Source of the DNA: Oscillospiraceae bacterium
Lineage (GTDB): Bacteria; Bacillota_A; Clostridia; Oscillospirales; JAAYXM01
DNA length: 19,857 bases
Assembly: GCA_017532355.1 (NCBI GenBank)
Contig: JAFXJK010000014.1
Coordinates: 1 to 19,857 of the forward strand
Reading direction: 5' to 3'
Under the pieces are notes generated by a model that saw only the letters and a list, made by a program, of their open reading frames with translations, was not told the origin of the DNA and did no database searches. The position numbers and the translations under genes were made by a program. Shown piece after piece: positions 6,761-14,806 of this stretch. Every line of letters starts with the position of its first letter. Positions within the stretch are counted from its first letter, which is position 1.

Positions 6761-8101
6761 ATGAGCAGAACCCATGATATGACAACGGGAAGCATAACAA
6801 AGCAGATGACTTTGTTTGCGCTTCCCCTTATACTTACAAATATTGGTCAACAGCTCTATATGATTGTAGATGCGGCGATAGTAGGCCGCGGGGTCGGCGT
6901 CAAGGCTCTTGCTTCTGTCGGCTCGGCTGACTGGATATATTGGCTCGTCTTGTGGACGGCGGGAGCATTCACAACTGCATTTTCTACCTTTGTTGCGAGA
7001 AGTTTCGGAGAAAAAGATTTCGAGAAGCTCAACAGGACGCTTGCGATGTCGGTTATTCTTTCGGCAGTACTAGGTATAATGCTGACGTTCGTGGGGCTTT
7101 TGGCATCAAGGCCCGTTCTTGAGCTTTTAAAAACCCCTGCAGATATAATTGACGGTGCAGAAGTATATCTCATAACGATGATTTCGGGAACGATGATAGT
7201 TGTGGCGTATAACCTCGCGGCGGCTATCCTTCGCGCGTTTGGCGATGCGAAATCTCCGATGATTGCGATGGCGATTTCGGCGGTTATAAACATAGGGCTT
7301 GACCTTTTGTTCGTTCTCGTTTTCCATTGGGGAATCTTCGGTGCGGCTTTTGCATCGATTCTTTCCCAGCTCGTGTCGTTTGTTTATTGCTACTTCTGCA
7401 TAAAGAAGATAGAATATGTAAATGTCGAAAAATCTATGTGGAAGCCCGATTGGGAAATGATCCGCGAGCTTACGATGTTTGCGATACCGGTTTCGCTTGA
7501 GACTATCGTTATCTCGCTTGGCGGAATTATCCTGCAAGCGACGATAAATGATCAGGGAAGCATCTTCGTTGCAGGCTATACGGCGGTAAACAAGCTTTAT
7601 GGTCTTCTTGAATGTACGGCTATATCGCTTGGTGTTACATTCCTTACGTTCTTTGCGCAGAATTACGGTGCAAAGGAATATGATCGCGTTCGTCGTGGTA
7701 TGAAGAGTTCGATTATCATATCAGTTATTGCGGCAAGTATCGTTGGCGGTATCGCTCTTATATTCGGAAGACAGCTTATCGGAGTATTCCTTGACGGTTC
7801 GATGGAAGGCGCTCTGGAAGCAATAGAGATTGCCTGGAGATATCTCAGGTTTATGGCAATCTGTATGAATATACTGTATCTCATATATCCTTACAGAAAA
7901 GTTCTGCAGGGTATGGGGAACGCAGTATGGTCGATGATTTCGGGTATGATAGAGTGCGTAATCCGAGTAGGTATGGGCTGGCTCGTTGCGGCAGGGCTCA
8001 GCGCTGAAATTCTCTACTACATCGAGCCGTCAGCATGGCTCGGAGCCTTGCTTTTTGTAGCAATACCATATTATATTGTGAAAAAAGATTACCTCAAATA
8101 A
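6761..8101 (+). CDS. MATE-family efflux transporter
   Basis: This 446-residue multidrug and toxic compound extrusion transporter has twelve predicted membrane helices in two halves. The family opening is TTGSITKQMTLFALPLILTN followed by MIVDAAIVGRGVGVKALASVG; an inner FGDAKSPMIAMAISAVINIG and the second-half motif GYTAVNKLYGLLECTAISLG also fit. MATE proteins export organic cations or drugs using Na+ or H+. The start follows GAGGAA after a 16-base gap from the PspC gene. The stop is followed by the second 58-bp repeat and a broken AraC gene, so the transcript probably runs to the terminator at 8256-8288. The substrate is unknown. Confidence 0.93.
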   Translation: MSRTHDMTTGSITKQMTLFALPLILTNIGQQLYMIVDAAIVGRGVGVKALASVGSADWIYWLVLWTAGAFTTAFSTFVARSFGEKDFEKLNRTLAMSVILSAVLGIMLTFVGLLASRPVLELLKTPADIIDGAEVYLITMISGTMIVVAYNLAAAILRAFGDAKSPMIAMAISAVINIGLDLLFVLVFHWGIFGAAFASILSQLVSFVYCYFCIKKIEYVNVEKSMWKPDWEMIRELTMFAIPVSLETIVISLGGIILQATINDQGSIFVAGYTAVNKLYGLLECTAISLGVTFLTFFAQNYGAKEYDRVRRGMKSSIIISVIAASIVGGIALIFGRQLIGVFLDGSMEGALEAIEIAWRYLRFMAICMNILYLIYPYRKVLQGMGNAVWSMISGMIECVIRVGMGWLVAAGLSAEILYYIEPSAWLGALLFVAIPYYIVKKDYLK

Positions 8102-8119
8102 AAAAGAACCAGACCGTAT

Positions 8120-8177
8120 GGCCACAGCCACATAAGGCAGTTTTGCCCCGAAAAACATCCTTTTGGCGAATTTCTTC
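8120..8177 (+). repeat. 58-bp dispersed repeat, copy 2
   Basis: An exact inverted copy of 168-225. It begins 18 bases after the MATE stop codon and runs in the same orientation relative to that gene as copy 1 does to the ceramidase-like gene. Here too it would lie in the 3' untranslated RNA, ahead of a terminator. Its right end abuts the remnant of an AraC-type gene, and its last six bases (TTCTTC) can be read in frame with that remnant. Confidence 0.9.
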
Positions 8178-8246
8178 AGATTGTATAAAAAGCATATGGG
8201 AATGACGCCTATGGAATATAAGCGACAATTCAAGAAAAGTGAATAA
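8178..8246 (+). pseudogene. C-terminal remnant of an AraC-family regulator
   Basis: Read in frame, the bases end in YKKHMGMTPMEYKRQF, a few charged residues and TAA. This is the extreme C-terminus of the AraC-type DNA-binding domain (consensus F-K-K-x-x-G-M-T-P-x-x-Y-R). Only about 23 codons survive; everything before them is replaced by the 58-bp repeat, and no start codon or ribosome binding site is present. It is therefore a dead fragment, evidence of a deletion or insertion that removed the rest of a regulator gene. Confidence 0.8.
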
Positions 8247-8255
8247 TGATATATA

Positions 8256-8288
8256 AAAAAACGTCAGGCAAAAGACCTGACGTTTTTT
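8256..8288. terminator. Bidirectional terminator
   Basis: The stem AAAAAACGTCAGG (8256-8268) pairs with CCTGACGTTTTTT (8276-8288) around a 7-base loop. It ends the SLH-lipoprotein operon on the minus strand and can also stop plus-strand transcripts from the MATE cluster. Confidence 0.9.
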
Positions 8289-8302
8289 ATCACTTGTGGG
8301 GT

Positions 8303-8782
8303 TTAGTACTGAATTTCGGAGCCCGTCTGTTCAGCCAAAGCTTCAAGAGCTTCGTTGTACTCATTGAGGAGTGTCACTCCTTCATTAATCTTTTCGTTGC
8401 CTGCGTTTACCTTGTTAACATCCTCGGCGCGTGTGCCTTCGAGAACTAAATTAAAGCCTTCCTTGTATGCTTCCATAACCTTTACATACTTAGCTTTAAT
8501 TTCTTTGACTTCTTCTGTTGCGGGTTCAATAGCTTCGAGCTTCTCGAGAGAATCGTTAACGAGAGGGAGCATTACATCGTTGATGCTTGTTTCCATCTGT
8601 GAGAGCTCTTCAAATGTAGCCCATGTTGCAGCTTCTGTAGTTATCTTGGTATAATTCTCGTTTACACCTGTCATTTCGATGTTGAGGAAGTTTGCGAAAT
8701 CGTCTGCAATAGGATCTGAACAGCCTGCAAAAAGGGTAATAGCCATAACTAACATAAGAACGAGTGATAAAGTCTTTTTCAT
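8303..8782 (-). CDS. Small helical lipoprotein
   Basis: This 159-residue secreted lipoprotein has a signal peptide (MKKTLSLVLMLVMAITLFAG) with lipobox LFAGC, so Cys21 should be lipidated and the protein held on the outer face of the membrane. The mature part is acidic and mostly helical, with heptad-like runs (LVNDSLEKLEAIEPATEEVK, NKVNAGNEKINEGVTLLNEY). I recognise no enzyme motif or named family. AAAGGAG lies before the ATG. It starts only 30 bases after the stop of the SLH protein, with no promoter or terminator between, so both probably come from the MerR-type promoter. A role at the cell surface together with the SLH protein is inferred. Confidence 0.88.
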   Translation of the reverse strand: MKKTLSLVLMLVMAITLFAGCSDPIADDFANFLNIEMTGVNENYTKITTEAATWATFEELSQMETSINDVMLPLVNDSLEKLEAIEPATEEVKEIKAKYVKVMEAYKEGFNLVLEGTRAEDVNKVNAGNEKINEGVTLLNEYNEALEALAEQTGSEIQY

Positions 8783-8812
8783 AATAAATGCTCCTTTATT
8801 AATGATATCGTA

Positions 8813-11248
8813 TTACTTGTTGCCTTCAATGAATCTGCGGATAATTGCCGCAACCTCTGCGCGGGTTGCGCCGTCCTTCGGTGCAAGTGTTGATGCGCTC
8901 TTGCCGTTGATGAGACCGCTTCCGCAAGCGTACTGCATTGATGCGATTGCGTATTCCGAAACAGCCTCTGCATCAGTGTAGGAAAGAATGTTTGTGTTCT
9001 CGCCGACGGATACATCGTAAGTCTTGTACTGCGCGTATCTGTGCATAATAGCCGCAAGTTGTTCGCGTGTGATGTAGGTGTCGGGTGAGAACGCTGTCTC
9101 GGAGATGCCCTTTACGATGCCGTTCTGCTGTGCCCAGCTTACTGCGTTTGCGTAGTATGCACCCATATCGATATCAGCAAACGGAATGCTTCTGTTTGTT
9201 GCGGGTTCGCCTTCCAAGCGGTAAAGAACAGTGACGAGCATTGCGCGTGTGAGCTTTGCGTTCGGAGCGAAGAACTCAGTCGAGATGCCGTTCATAAGTC
9301 CGCTTTCAAAAACGTACTTGATGTCATCGTGGAACCAATCTTCTGATTTTACATCCTCAAAGAAGGTGTCCTCTGCGGGAGGTGTGGGAACAACGGGTGT
9401 TTCTTCCTGCTTGTCAGCTTCGGGCTTCGGGTCTTTTGATGGGACGGAACCGGCTGAAAGAGCACCACTGCGATATATCCACTTTGCGTAAATTGTGGTG
9501 TCGTCGGTAAATACCGTGTCTGTTGTGACTTCGTCGCCTCCCTGAGCTTCGGTAAACCAACCCTTGAAGGTGTAGCGGCCCTCACGCGTCGGAGTGGGAA
9601 GCACTGTAAGCTTGCCGTCTTCTTCAGTTACTGCATCTGTCGGAGAAACCGTACCGCCGTTTGCGTCAAATGTAACGGTGTAGGTCGGGTGCGGTGTCGG
9701 TGTCGGAGGAGGTGTAGGTGTTGAACCCGGAGTACTCGGGTTCGGGTTTGTGCTTTCTGCTGAGTTTTCGCTGTCTGCACCGCCGATGCCGATGAGGATG
9801 GAGTAGGTTCCTGTTGCGCCTGGGTCAAGCGTATCGGTCCAATGCCACGTTGCCGCGGAGTCAAAGTCGCCTGACTCGGAGTATTCGTTGTCGAAGAAAA
9901 TAGCCTCATCGTTTCTGCCTGACCAGTAATGTTCGTTTGAGGAATAGCCTGAGGAATATGCACCGTACCAGAATGAGGTTACGTCCGTAACGCCGACATA
10001 GTCCTTGCCGAAGAAGTTAAACTGTGCAAATTCGCCTTCGCTGTTCTTGTCGCTGTCGGAATCCGAAACCATCTTGAAGCCGCTGCCGTCCTCAAATTCG
10101 GTGATGAGGGCGGAATCGTCAATGCCTATCTGAATGTCCGTACCGCTTCCGAGGGAGAAGGTCTTTTCTGCATCGGAGTTGTTCTTTACGGTATAGACAA
10201 GCTGCAGGGTTTTGCCGTCGTTCATGAAGTTAAAGTCCATTGCTATGTTCATGTTGAGAACGTCATATCCGTTTTCTGCCAAGGCAACCGGGGAAACTTG
10301 GTTTGTGTCATCACCTATTTTTAAGTAGGTTACATATGAGTCGTCAAATGAAGTGTCTTTCCATTCACCTCCGAAGAAGCCTTTGATGTCGAATGCGCCG
10401 TAGGAGAGTTCGTAAGACATAATGCGGTTTGCATCCGATGTGTAGCCGTCGGGAGGAGTTGAAGCATCTACCCAGCGGGCGTAGAGAGTTATATCTGATG
10501 TAACCGTATCAGAGTAGAAGTCCCAGGCGTTTTCGCAGGTTGCTTCCTTGTACCAACCTTTGAATACATAGCCGTCAGCGGTGGGATTGGAAGGTCTTGA
10601 GATTCTGCGGTCTTCGATTACGTCAGTAATTGCGGCGGGAGCCGTGCCGTAGCCGTTAGCGTCGAATGTTACCGTATAAGTCGCGGGGAGTCCGATGCCC
10701 TGTGTGATAACAAGCTCATCACCGTGGATACGGCTGCCTTTGGTTTCTCTCGAATAGAGTTTATCGTATGTAAAGAGGTTTGAACCGTCAACCTTTGCGG
10801 TGAAGTAGTCATAGCCTGCGCTCTTGTCAACGGCGAGGTCTCCTCCCCATACGTAGACTATGTTGTTGACACCTGTTTTTATTGTGCCGTTGCCGATGAG
10901 TGTAAGCGTGCCGTAGTAGTTGTTGTCAAGGCAGATGCCCTCGTTGAGATTGCCGGGGTCGATTGTGTGGCCGTTGAGATCGAGGATAATAGTGCCTGTC
11001 CAGTCGTCTGAGTTATCTTCGCCGATGTGAAGACAACCGTTGATGTCAGACGTGAGCGTGATTGAAATCTTGCCGCCGTCTTCGGATACATCGGCAACGC
11101 CGTCAAGAGCGGTCGCTACGTCAGCAGCATCGGTAGATGTGATGTTGTAGTCAATGTACTCTGCTGCGCTTGCAGTCAGCACGATGCAGGGGATGAGTGA
11201 TGCTACCATGCAAAGGCAGAGAAGCACGCTCAAAAGTTTTTTCTTCAT
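8813..11248 (-). CDS. Secreted SLH-domain surface protein with two InlB-type repeats
   Basis: This 811-residue exported protein has a signal peptide (about 1-29, cut after TASA) followed by a beta-rich segment (about 30-185). A first Listeria-Bacteroides/InlB-B-type repeat (YTVTFDANGYG to LYARW, about 188-257) comes next, then an unrecognised beta-rich domain (about 270-485), a Pro/Thr-rich linker, and a second such repeat (about 521-589, YTVTFDANGG to IYAKW). Three S-layer-homology domains (about 627-680, 687-746 and 755-811) close the protein. SLH domains bind pyruvylated cell-wall polymers, so it should be anchored to the wall and display the N-terminal part. A CCGGAGG site precedes the start. 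Its promoter carries a MerR-type operator, and the lipoprotein gene follows directly. The ligand of the middle domain is unknown. Confidence 0.93.
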   Translation of the reverse strand: MKKKLLSVLLCLCMVASLIPCIVLTASAAEYIDYNITSTDAADVATALDGVADVSEDGGKISITLTSDINGCLHIGEDNSDDWTGTIILDLNGHTIDPGNLNEGICLDNNYYGTLTLIGNGTIKTGVNNIVYVWGGDLAVDKSAGYDYFTAKVDGSNLFTYDKLYSRETKGSRIHGDELVITQGIGLPATYTVTFDANGYGTAPAAITDVIEDRRISRPSNPTADGYVFKGWYKEATCENAWDFYSDTVTSDITLYARWVDASTPPDGYTSDANRIMSYELSYGAFDIKGFFGGEWKDTSFDDSYVTYLKIGDDTNQVSPVALAENGYDVLNMNIAMDFNFMNDGKTLQLVYTVKNNSDAEKTFSLGSGTDIQIGIDDSALITEFEDGSGFKMVSDSDSDKNSEGEFAQFNFFGKDYVGVTDVTSFWYGAYSSGYSSNEHYWSGRNDEAIFFDNEYSESGDFDSAATWHWTDTLDPGATGTYSILIGIGGADSENSAESTNPNPSTPGSTPTPPPTPTPHPTYTVTFDANGGTVSPTDAVTEEDGKLTVLPTPTREGRYTFKGWFTEAQGGDEVTTDTVFTDDTTIYAKWIYRSGALSAGSVPSKDPKPEADKQEETPVVPTPPAEDTFFEDVKSEDWFHDDIKYVFESGLMNGISTEFFAPNAKLTRAMLVTVLYRLEGEPATNRSIPFADIDMGAYYANAVSWAQQNGIVKGISETAFSPDTYITREQLAAIMHRYAQYKTYDVSVGENTNILSYTDAEAVSEYAIASMQYACGSGLINGKSASTLAPKDGATRAEVAAIIRRFIEGNK

Positions 11249-11324
11249 TTTGATTACCTCCGGATTTTGTGAGATTTTGCATATGGTGTATCACTTGAAA
11301 AAGCTTACACAATATGTTATTATA

Positions 11325-11355
11325 ATTATACATCGTACACTGATGTACGATGCAA
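11325..11355 (-). promoter_or_regulatory. MerR-type promoter and operator of the SLH-lipoprotein operon
   Basis: On the minus strand TTGCAT (11355-11350) and TATAAT (11330-11325) are separated by 19 bases instead of 17. That spacer lies almost entirely within a perfect palindrome, CATCGTACA-N4-TGTACGATG, at 11331-11352. This is the architecture of MerR-activated promoters, where effector-bound regulator untwists the over-long spacer. The divergent gene at 11399 encodes a MerR protein. The palindrome also lies just upstream of a TATAAT at 11366-11371 that may serve the regulator gene, so autoregulation is likely. Confidence 0.85.
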
Positions 11356-11398
11356 GGGTTTTTAGTATAATATGTAATTTTTTTAGTGGGAGATATTT

Positions 11399-12163
11399 AT
11401 GAACGGTAAAAACTTGTTTTCAATCGGAGAGGTTGCAAAGGCACTGGGAATTACAAGACGAATAATACTCAATTACGAAGCAAAGGGAATCATATCTCCC
11501 GATAAAAAGGACGGGGAAACGGGAAACCGTTACTATACGGTTGACACCTTTACGCGAATTCGTGCTGTTCGCGCTTTCCAGAATTTCGGTCTTTCTCTTG
11601 ATGAAGTGCGCGAGTATTTTAACGACAATTCAGATTTGATGTCTGTTATAAAGCGTCTTGAAACAATGAGGGAAGAACTTGATCTCACAATTGAGAAGCT
11701 TCGGGAGAGAACGCACAAAGAGAACGACGAAATAAAAGAAATCACCATTGAACCGCAGACGGTTTATTGCCGCATTTATAATTCAAAATCGGTTGCCGAT
11801 AAAACGAACCTGCTGCGTGATACTGCAATTGAGGCTTTGAGAAAACACGGAACGGATATCGCTCGCCGTATGTTTTTTACGGAATACAGCGCAGATGAAC
11901 CCGAAGAGGTGTCATACTGCGTTGCAGTACCGGCGGAAAGCGAGGGTGAGCATATAAAGCATCTGCCCGAGCTTGCGGCGATTTCATTCTTTCACCACGG
12001 AGCGTATGAGGATATTCCCGATGTGAGAAAAAGGCTTATCGTATATGCGGAAGAAAAAGGAATAAAGCTTACGGGCGTGTTCCGCAATCTCTACCTCGAA
12101 GGCCCTCCTCAGCACAAAGACAAAAGAAAGTTCATAACGCAGATAATCGCAATGGTGGAATGA
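11399..12163 (+). CDS. MerR-family regulator with GyrI-like effector-binding domain
   Basis: This 254-residue regulator has residues about 1-75 as the MerR winged helix-turn-helix (FSIGEVAKALGITRRIILNY, then GNRYYTVDTFTRIRAVRAF). Residues about 80-115 form the dimerising helix, and about 118-254 a GyrI-like/BmrR-like small-molecule-binding domain ending in VFRNLYLEGPP, where Glu of LEGP is the usual acidic pocket residue for cationic ligands. Such proteins activate promoters with 19-bp spacers when bound to drugs or lipophilic cations. Exactly such a promoter lies between this gene and the SLH gene. A GGGAGA site is five bases before the ATG. The unusual point is the target: a wall-anchored protein and a lipoprotein, not an efflux pump. 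Confidence 0.92.
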   Translation: MNGKNLFSIGEVAKALGITRRIILNYEAKGIISPDKKDGETGNRYYTVDTFTRIRAVRAFQNFGLSLDEVREYFNDNSDLMSVIKRLETMREELDLTIEKLRERTHKENDEIKEITIEPQTVYCRIYNSKSVADKTNLLRDTAIEALRKHGTDIARRMFFTEYSADEPEEVSYCVAVPAESEGEHIKHLPELAAISFFHHGAYEDIPDVRKRLIVYAEEKGIKLTGVFRNLYLEGPPQHKDKRKFITQIIAMVE

Positions 12164-12180
12164 AAGTAAAAACCCTCTCA

Positions 12181-12198
12181 GGGTTCGAGCCCCATTAC
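12181..12198 (+). repeat. Inverted copy of the tRNA-Thr T-arm
   Basis: GGGTTCGAGCCCCATTAC matches, on the opposite strand, the T-arm and acceptor start of the neighbouring tRNA-Thr (12254-12271) at 17 of 18 bases. It is not part of a complete tRNA: no D-arm or anticodon arm lies to its left. It is either a leftover of a duplicated or recombined tRNA end, or an element able to pair with the tRNA T-arm in a read-through transcript. Confidence 0.7.
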
Positions 12199-12205
12199 AA
12201 ACAAA

Positions 12206-12240
12206 AGGAAACCTCAAACCCAAAAGGCTTGAGGTTTCCT
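12206..12240 (-). terminator. Terminator of the tRNA-Thr gene
   Basis: A 12-bp perfect stem (AGGAAACCTCAA at 12206-12217 with TTGAGGTTTCCT at 12229-12240) is followed on the minus strand by a T-rich tract. It begins six bases after the tRNA CCA end. On the plus strand there is no T-run, so it is a weak stop for the MerR gene. Confidence 0.75.
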
Positions 12241-12245
12241 CATAT

Positions 12246-12321
<76 letters not shown>

Positions 12322-12337
12322 ATCACGAACACAATAT

Positions 12338-12366
12338 ATTATAATATAAAAATGATTTCCAGTCAA
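12338..12366 (-). promoter_or_regulatory. tRNA-Thr promoter
   Basis: TTGACT (12366-12361), 17 bases, TATAAT (12343-12338) on the minus strand: near-perfect sigma-A hexamers 16 bases before the tRNA 5' end, as expected for a highly transcribed stable RNA gene. Confidence 0.85.
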
Positions 12367-12410
12367 CGGGAAATTTTCTTTTTTTATACGAAATTTGTTG
12401 TGTTTGATTA

Positions 12411-12439
12411 TTGCACAAAAAAAGAATATATGCTATTAT
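12411..12439 (+). promoter_or_regulatory. prs promoter with extended -10
   Basis: TTGCAC (12411-12416), 17 bases, TATTAT (12434-12439) preceded by TGC, giving an extended -10 box. Transcription would start near 12446, about 50 bases before the prs start codon. It is divergent from the tRNA promoter. Confidence 0.7.
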
Positions 12440-12494
12440 ATATACGTGAACGTTTGTTCCTTTTTAAATAAATAAGAAAAGGGGTTAAAGTTAT

Positions 12495-13685
12495 ATGCCA
12501 AGCACATTTACAGCCGCACCGGATGATAAGATTCCTTACGCTCCTATAGGCATTATTTCTCTTGAGAGCAGTCGCGAACTTGGAAATTCGGTTGATTCGT
12601 ACCTTGTCCAGCAGCGTCGCCACAACGTTGAGAACGGAAACGTTCCGCTTCACTTCCCGGCGTACCTCAGAGATTCGTACCTCATCGACCACGCTACTCC
12701 CAGATTTGCATCAGGTGAGGGTAAAGCTATCCTTAAAGAGACGGTACGAGGATATGATATCTATATCATCGCTGACATAAGCAACTACAGCTGTACATAT
12801 AAGATGTACAATATGGAATGCCGTATGAGTCCGGACGATATCTTCCAGGATATCAAGCGTGTTATCGCGGCTATCGGCGGTAAGGCAAAGCGTATCAATG
12901 TCATTATGCCGCTTCTTTATGAGAGCCGTCAGCACCGCAAGGCTGCCCGCGAATCTCTCGACTGTGCAATGGCACTTCAGGAGCTTGAGCATCTCGGCGT
13001 TGCAAACATCTTCACGTTTGACGCCCACGATGCGCGAGTTCAGAACGCAATTCCGTTTATCGGATTTGAAAACGTAACCCCTACATATCAGATTATAAAA
13101 GCACTTCTTAAGAATGTTCCCGACATCGAGATTGATAAAGAAAAGCTCGTTGTTGTCAGCCCCGATGAAGGCGGTATGAGCCGAAGCCTCTACTTTGCAA
13201 GTATGCTCGGCGTCAACGTCGGTATGTTCTATAAGCGCCGCGACTACACAAAGATTGTCAACGGCCGTAACCCGATTATCAGCCACGAGTTCCTCGGCGA
13301 TTCCGTTGAGGGCAAGGACGTTCTCATCATCGACGATATGATTTCGTCAGGTGAGTCCGTCATCGACATTGCATACGAGCTTAAAAAGCGCGGTGCAAAG
13401 CGCATCTTCGTCGGCGTTACATTCGGCCTCTTCACAGAGGGAACAAAGTCCTTTGACAAGGCGTATGAGGAAGGCGCAATCTCAAAGGTCTTCTCTACAA
13501 ACCTTAACTACCGTCCTCAGGAGGTTATTGATGCTCCGTGGTATGCTGAGGCAGATATGTCGAAATTCCTCTCGCTCATCATCGACACGATGAACCACGA
13601 CAGCTCAATCAGCTCGCTGTTGAGCCCGATTGATAAGATAAACAAAGTTCTTGCAAAGCACAAGGCAGAAATCGAAAACAAATAA
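12495..13685 (+). CDS. prs: Ribose-phosphate pyrophosphokinase (PRPP synthase), long divergent form
   Basis: This 396-residue PRPP synthase transfers pyrophosphate from ATP to ribose 5-phosphate, supplying PRPP for nucleotide, NAD, His and Trp synthesis. Visible landmarks are [18 protein letters not shown] (family YxRQDRK region), [15 protein letters not shown] (family DLHxxQIQGFF region), [12 protein letters not shown] (flexible loop) and the PRPP-binding loop [10 protein letters not shown] at Asp280-Ser288. Canonical bacterial Prs is about 310-330 residues; this one has an extra N-terminal stretch and C-terminal tail and non-standard versions of two motifs. AAAAGGGG precedes the ATG. The KdgK-type kinase starts 23 bases downstream, so the two form an operon. 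Confidence 0.9.
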   Translation: MPSTFTAAPDDKIPYAPIGIISLESSRELGNSVDSYLVQQRRHNVENGNVPLHFPAYLRDSYLIDHATPRFASGEGKAILKETVRGYDIYIIADISNYSCTYKMYNMECRMSPDDIFQDIKRVIAAIGGKAKRINVIMPLLYESRQHRKAARESLDCAMALQELEHLGVANIFTFDAHDARVQNAIPFIGFENVTPTYQIIKALLKNVPDIEIDKEKLVVVSPDEGGMSRSLYFASMLGVNVGMFYKRRDYTKIVNGRNPIISHEFLGDSVEGKDVLIIDDMISSGESVIDIAYELKKRGAKRIFVGVTFGLFTEGTKSFDKAYEEGAISKVFSTNLNYRPQEVIDAPWYAEADMSKFLSLIIDTMNHDSSISSLLSPIDKINKVLAKHKAEIENK

Positions 13686-13708
13686 CAACTTCAAAGGAGA
13701 ATATCATC

Positions 13709-14737
13709 ATGGCAAAAGTAGTTACATTCGGCGAAATTATGCTCAGACTCAAATCTCCCGGACTTGAGAGATTTTTCCAGTCACCGTCATTCGAGGCAAC
13801 CTTCGGCGGCGGTGAGGCTAACGTTGCAGTATCCCTTGCAAACTACGGTATGGACGCTTCTTTCGTTACAGCGCTTCCTGCTAACGCTATCGGCGATGCT
13901 TGCGTTGCTGATGTCCGTTCATTCGGCGTTGATACAAAGGATATTATCCGTACAAACGGCAGAATGGGTATCTACTACCTCGAAACAGGCGCAAACCAGC
14001 GCGCATCCAAGGTTGTTTACGACCGTGAGTTCTCAGCTATCGCTCTTGCAAAACCTGGCGATTTTGACTGGGAAAAGATTTTTGACGGCGCTACATGGTT
14101 CCATATCACAGGTATTACTCCTGCCATCTCCGCTTCCGCTGCAGAGCTCGCTCTCGAATCTGTAAAGGCTGCAAAGAAGCTCGGTGTTACAGTTTCCTGT
14201 GACTTCAACTTCCGCAAGAACCTCTGGAAGTACGGAAAGAGTGCACCTGAGGTTATGTGTGAGCTCGTTAAGTACGTTGATGTCGGTATCGCAAACGAGG
14301 AAGACTGCCAGAAGTCTCTCGGCATTACCGTTGACGTTAAGGTTGAGGACGGTGTTCTTGATACAGCGAAGTACGAGGCTCTTGCACGCAAGGTTTTAGA
14401 GCAGTATCCGGATATGAAGACACTTGCTATAACTCTCCGTGAGAGCAAGAGTGCTGATACAAACGGCTGGTCCGCTTGCCTCTGCGACAGAGAAAACTTC
14501 TACTTAAGCCGCAAGTATATGATCACCGATATCGTTGACCGCGTCGGCGGTGGAGACTCCTTCTCAGGCGGTCTTATCTATGGTCTTAACAACTATGAGA
14601 ACAAGGAAGATGCTCTCAACTTCGCTGTTGCAGCATCCTGCCTTAAGCACTCTATCATGGGTGACTATAACCGCGCAACACTTTCTGAAGTCAAGGCTCT
14701 TATGGGCGGCGACGGTTCAGGCCGTGTTCAGAGATAG
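13709..14737 (+). CDS. kdgK: PfkB-family sugar kinase, probably 2-dehydro-3-deoxygluconokinase
   Basis: This 342-residue ribokinase/PfkB-family kinase opens with [11 protein letters not shown] and [16 protein letters not shown] (sugar-binding lid and glycine motif). The catalytic loop is [17 protein letters not shown], where Asp283 is the expected base. GEIMLRL..., FNFRKNLW and the GGGD variant of the usual GAGD resemble 2-dehydro-3-deoxygluconate (KDG) kinases, which make KDPG for aldolase cleavage in uronate or pectin breakdown. Fructokinase or another sugar specificity is not excluded. AAAGGAG lies before the start. It shares a transcript with prs, and no KDPG aldolase or uronate gene is present, so the pathway link is weak. 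Confidence 0.85.
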   Translation: MAKVVTFGEIMLRLKSPGLERFFQSPSFEATFGGGEANVAVSLANYGMDASFVTALPANAIGDACVADVRSFGVDTKDIIRTNGRMGIYYLETGANQRASKVVYDREFSAIALAKPGDFDWEKIFDGATWFHITGITPAISASAAELALESVKAAKKLGVTVSCDFNFRKNLWKYGKSAPEVMCELVKYVDVGIANEEDCQKSLGITVDVKVEDGVLDTAKYEALARKVLEQYPDMKTLAITLRESKSADTNGWSACLCDRENFYLSRKYMITDIVDRVGGGDSFSGGLIYGLNNYENKEDALNFAVAASCLKHSIMGDYNRATLSEVKALMGGDGSGRVQR

Positions 14738-14755
14738 TTTATAAAGAAATTAAGG

Positions 14756-14790
14756 GAGGTTGTGTCAAAGCTTTGATACAACCTCTTTTT
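14756..14790 (+). terminator. Terminator of the prs-kdgK operon
   Basis: A long hairpin runs from GAGGTTGTGTC at 14756 to GATACAACCTC ending at 14785, with one G-T pair and an AAAGCTTT apex, followed by five T. It lies 18 bases after the kdgK stop. Confidence 0.85.
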
Positions 14791-14806
14791 ATATCATACT
14801 CCTTAT

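Noticed and set aside
168..8177. The 58-bp inverted copies as terminal repeats of one large transposon
   Set aside because: No transposase or integrase lies between them, the enclosed genes look like ordinary chromosomal operons, and no target-site duplication is seen. Each copy also sits in the same position relative to a gene end, which fits independent elements better.
12711..13286. A 191-codon minus-strand open frame inside prs
   Set aside because: It mirrors the codon structure of prs, has no ribosome site, and no domain is recognisable.
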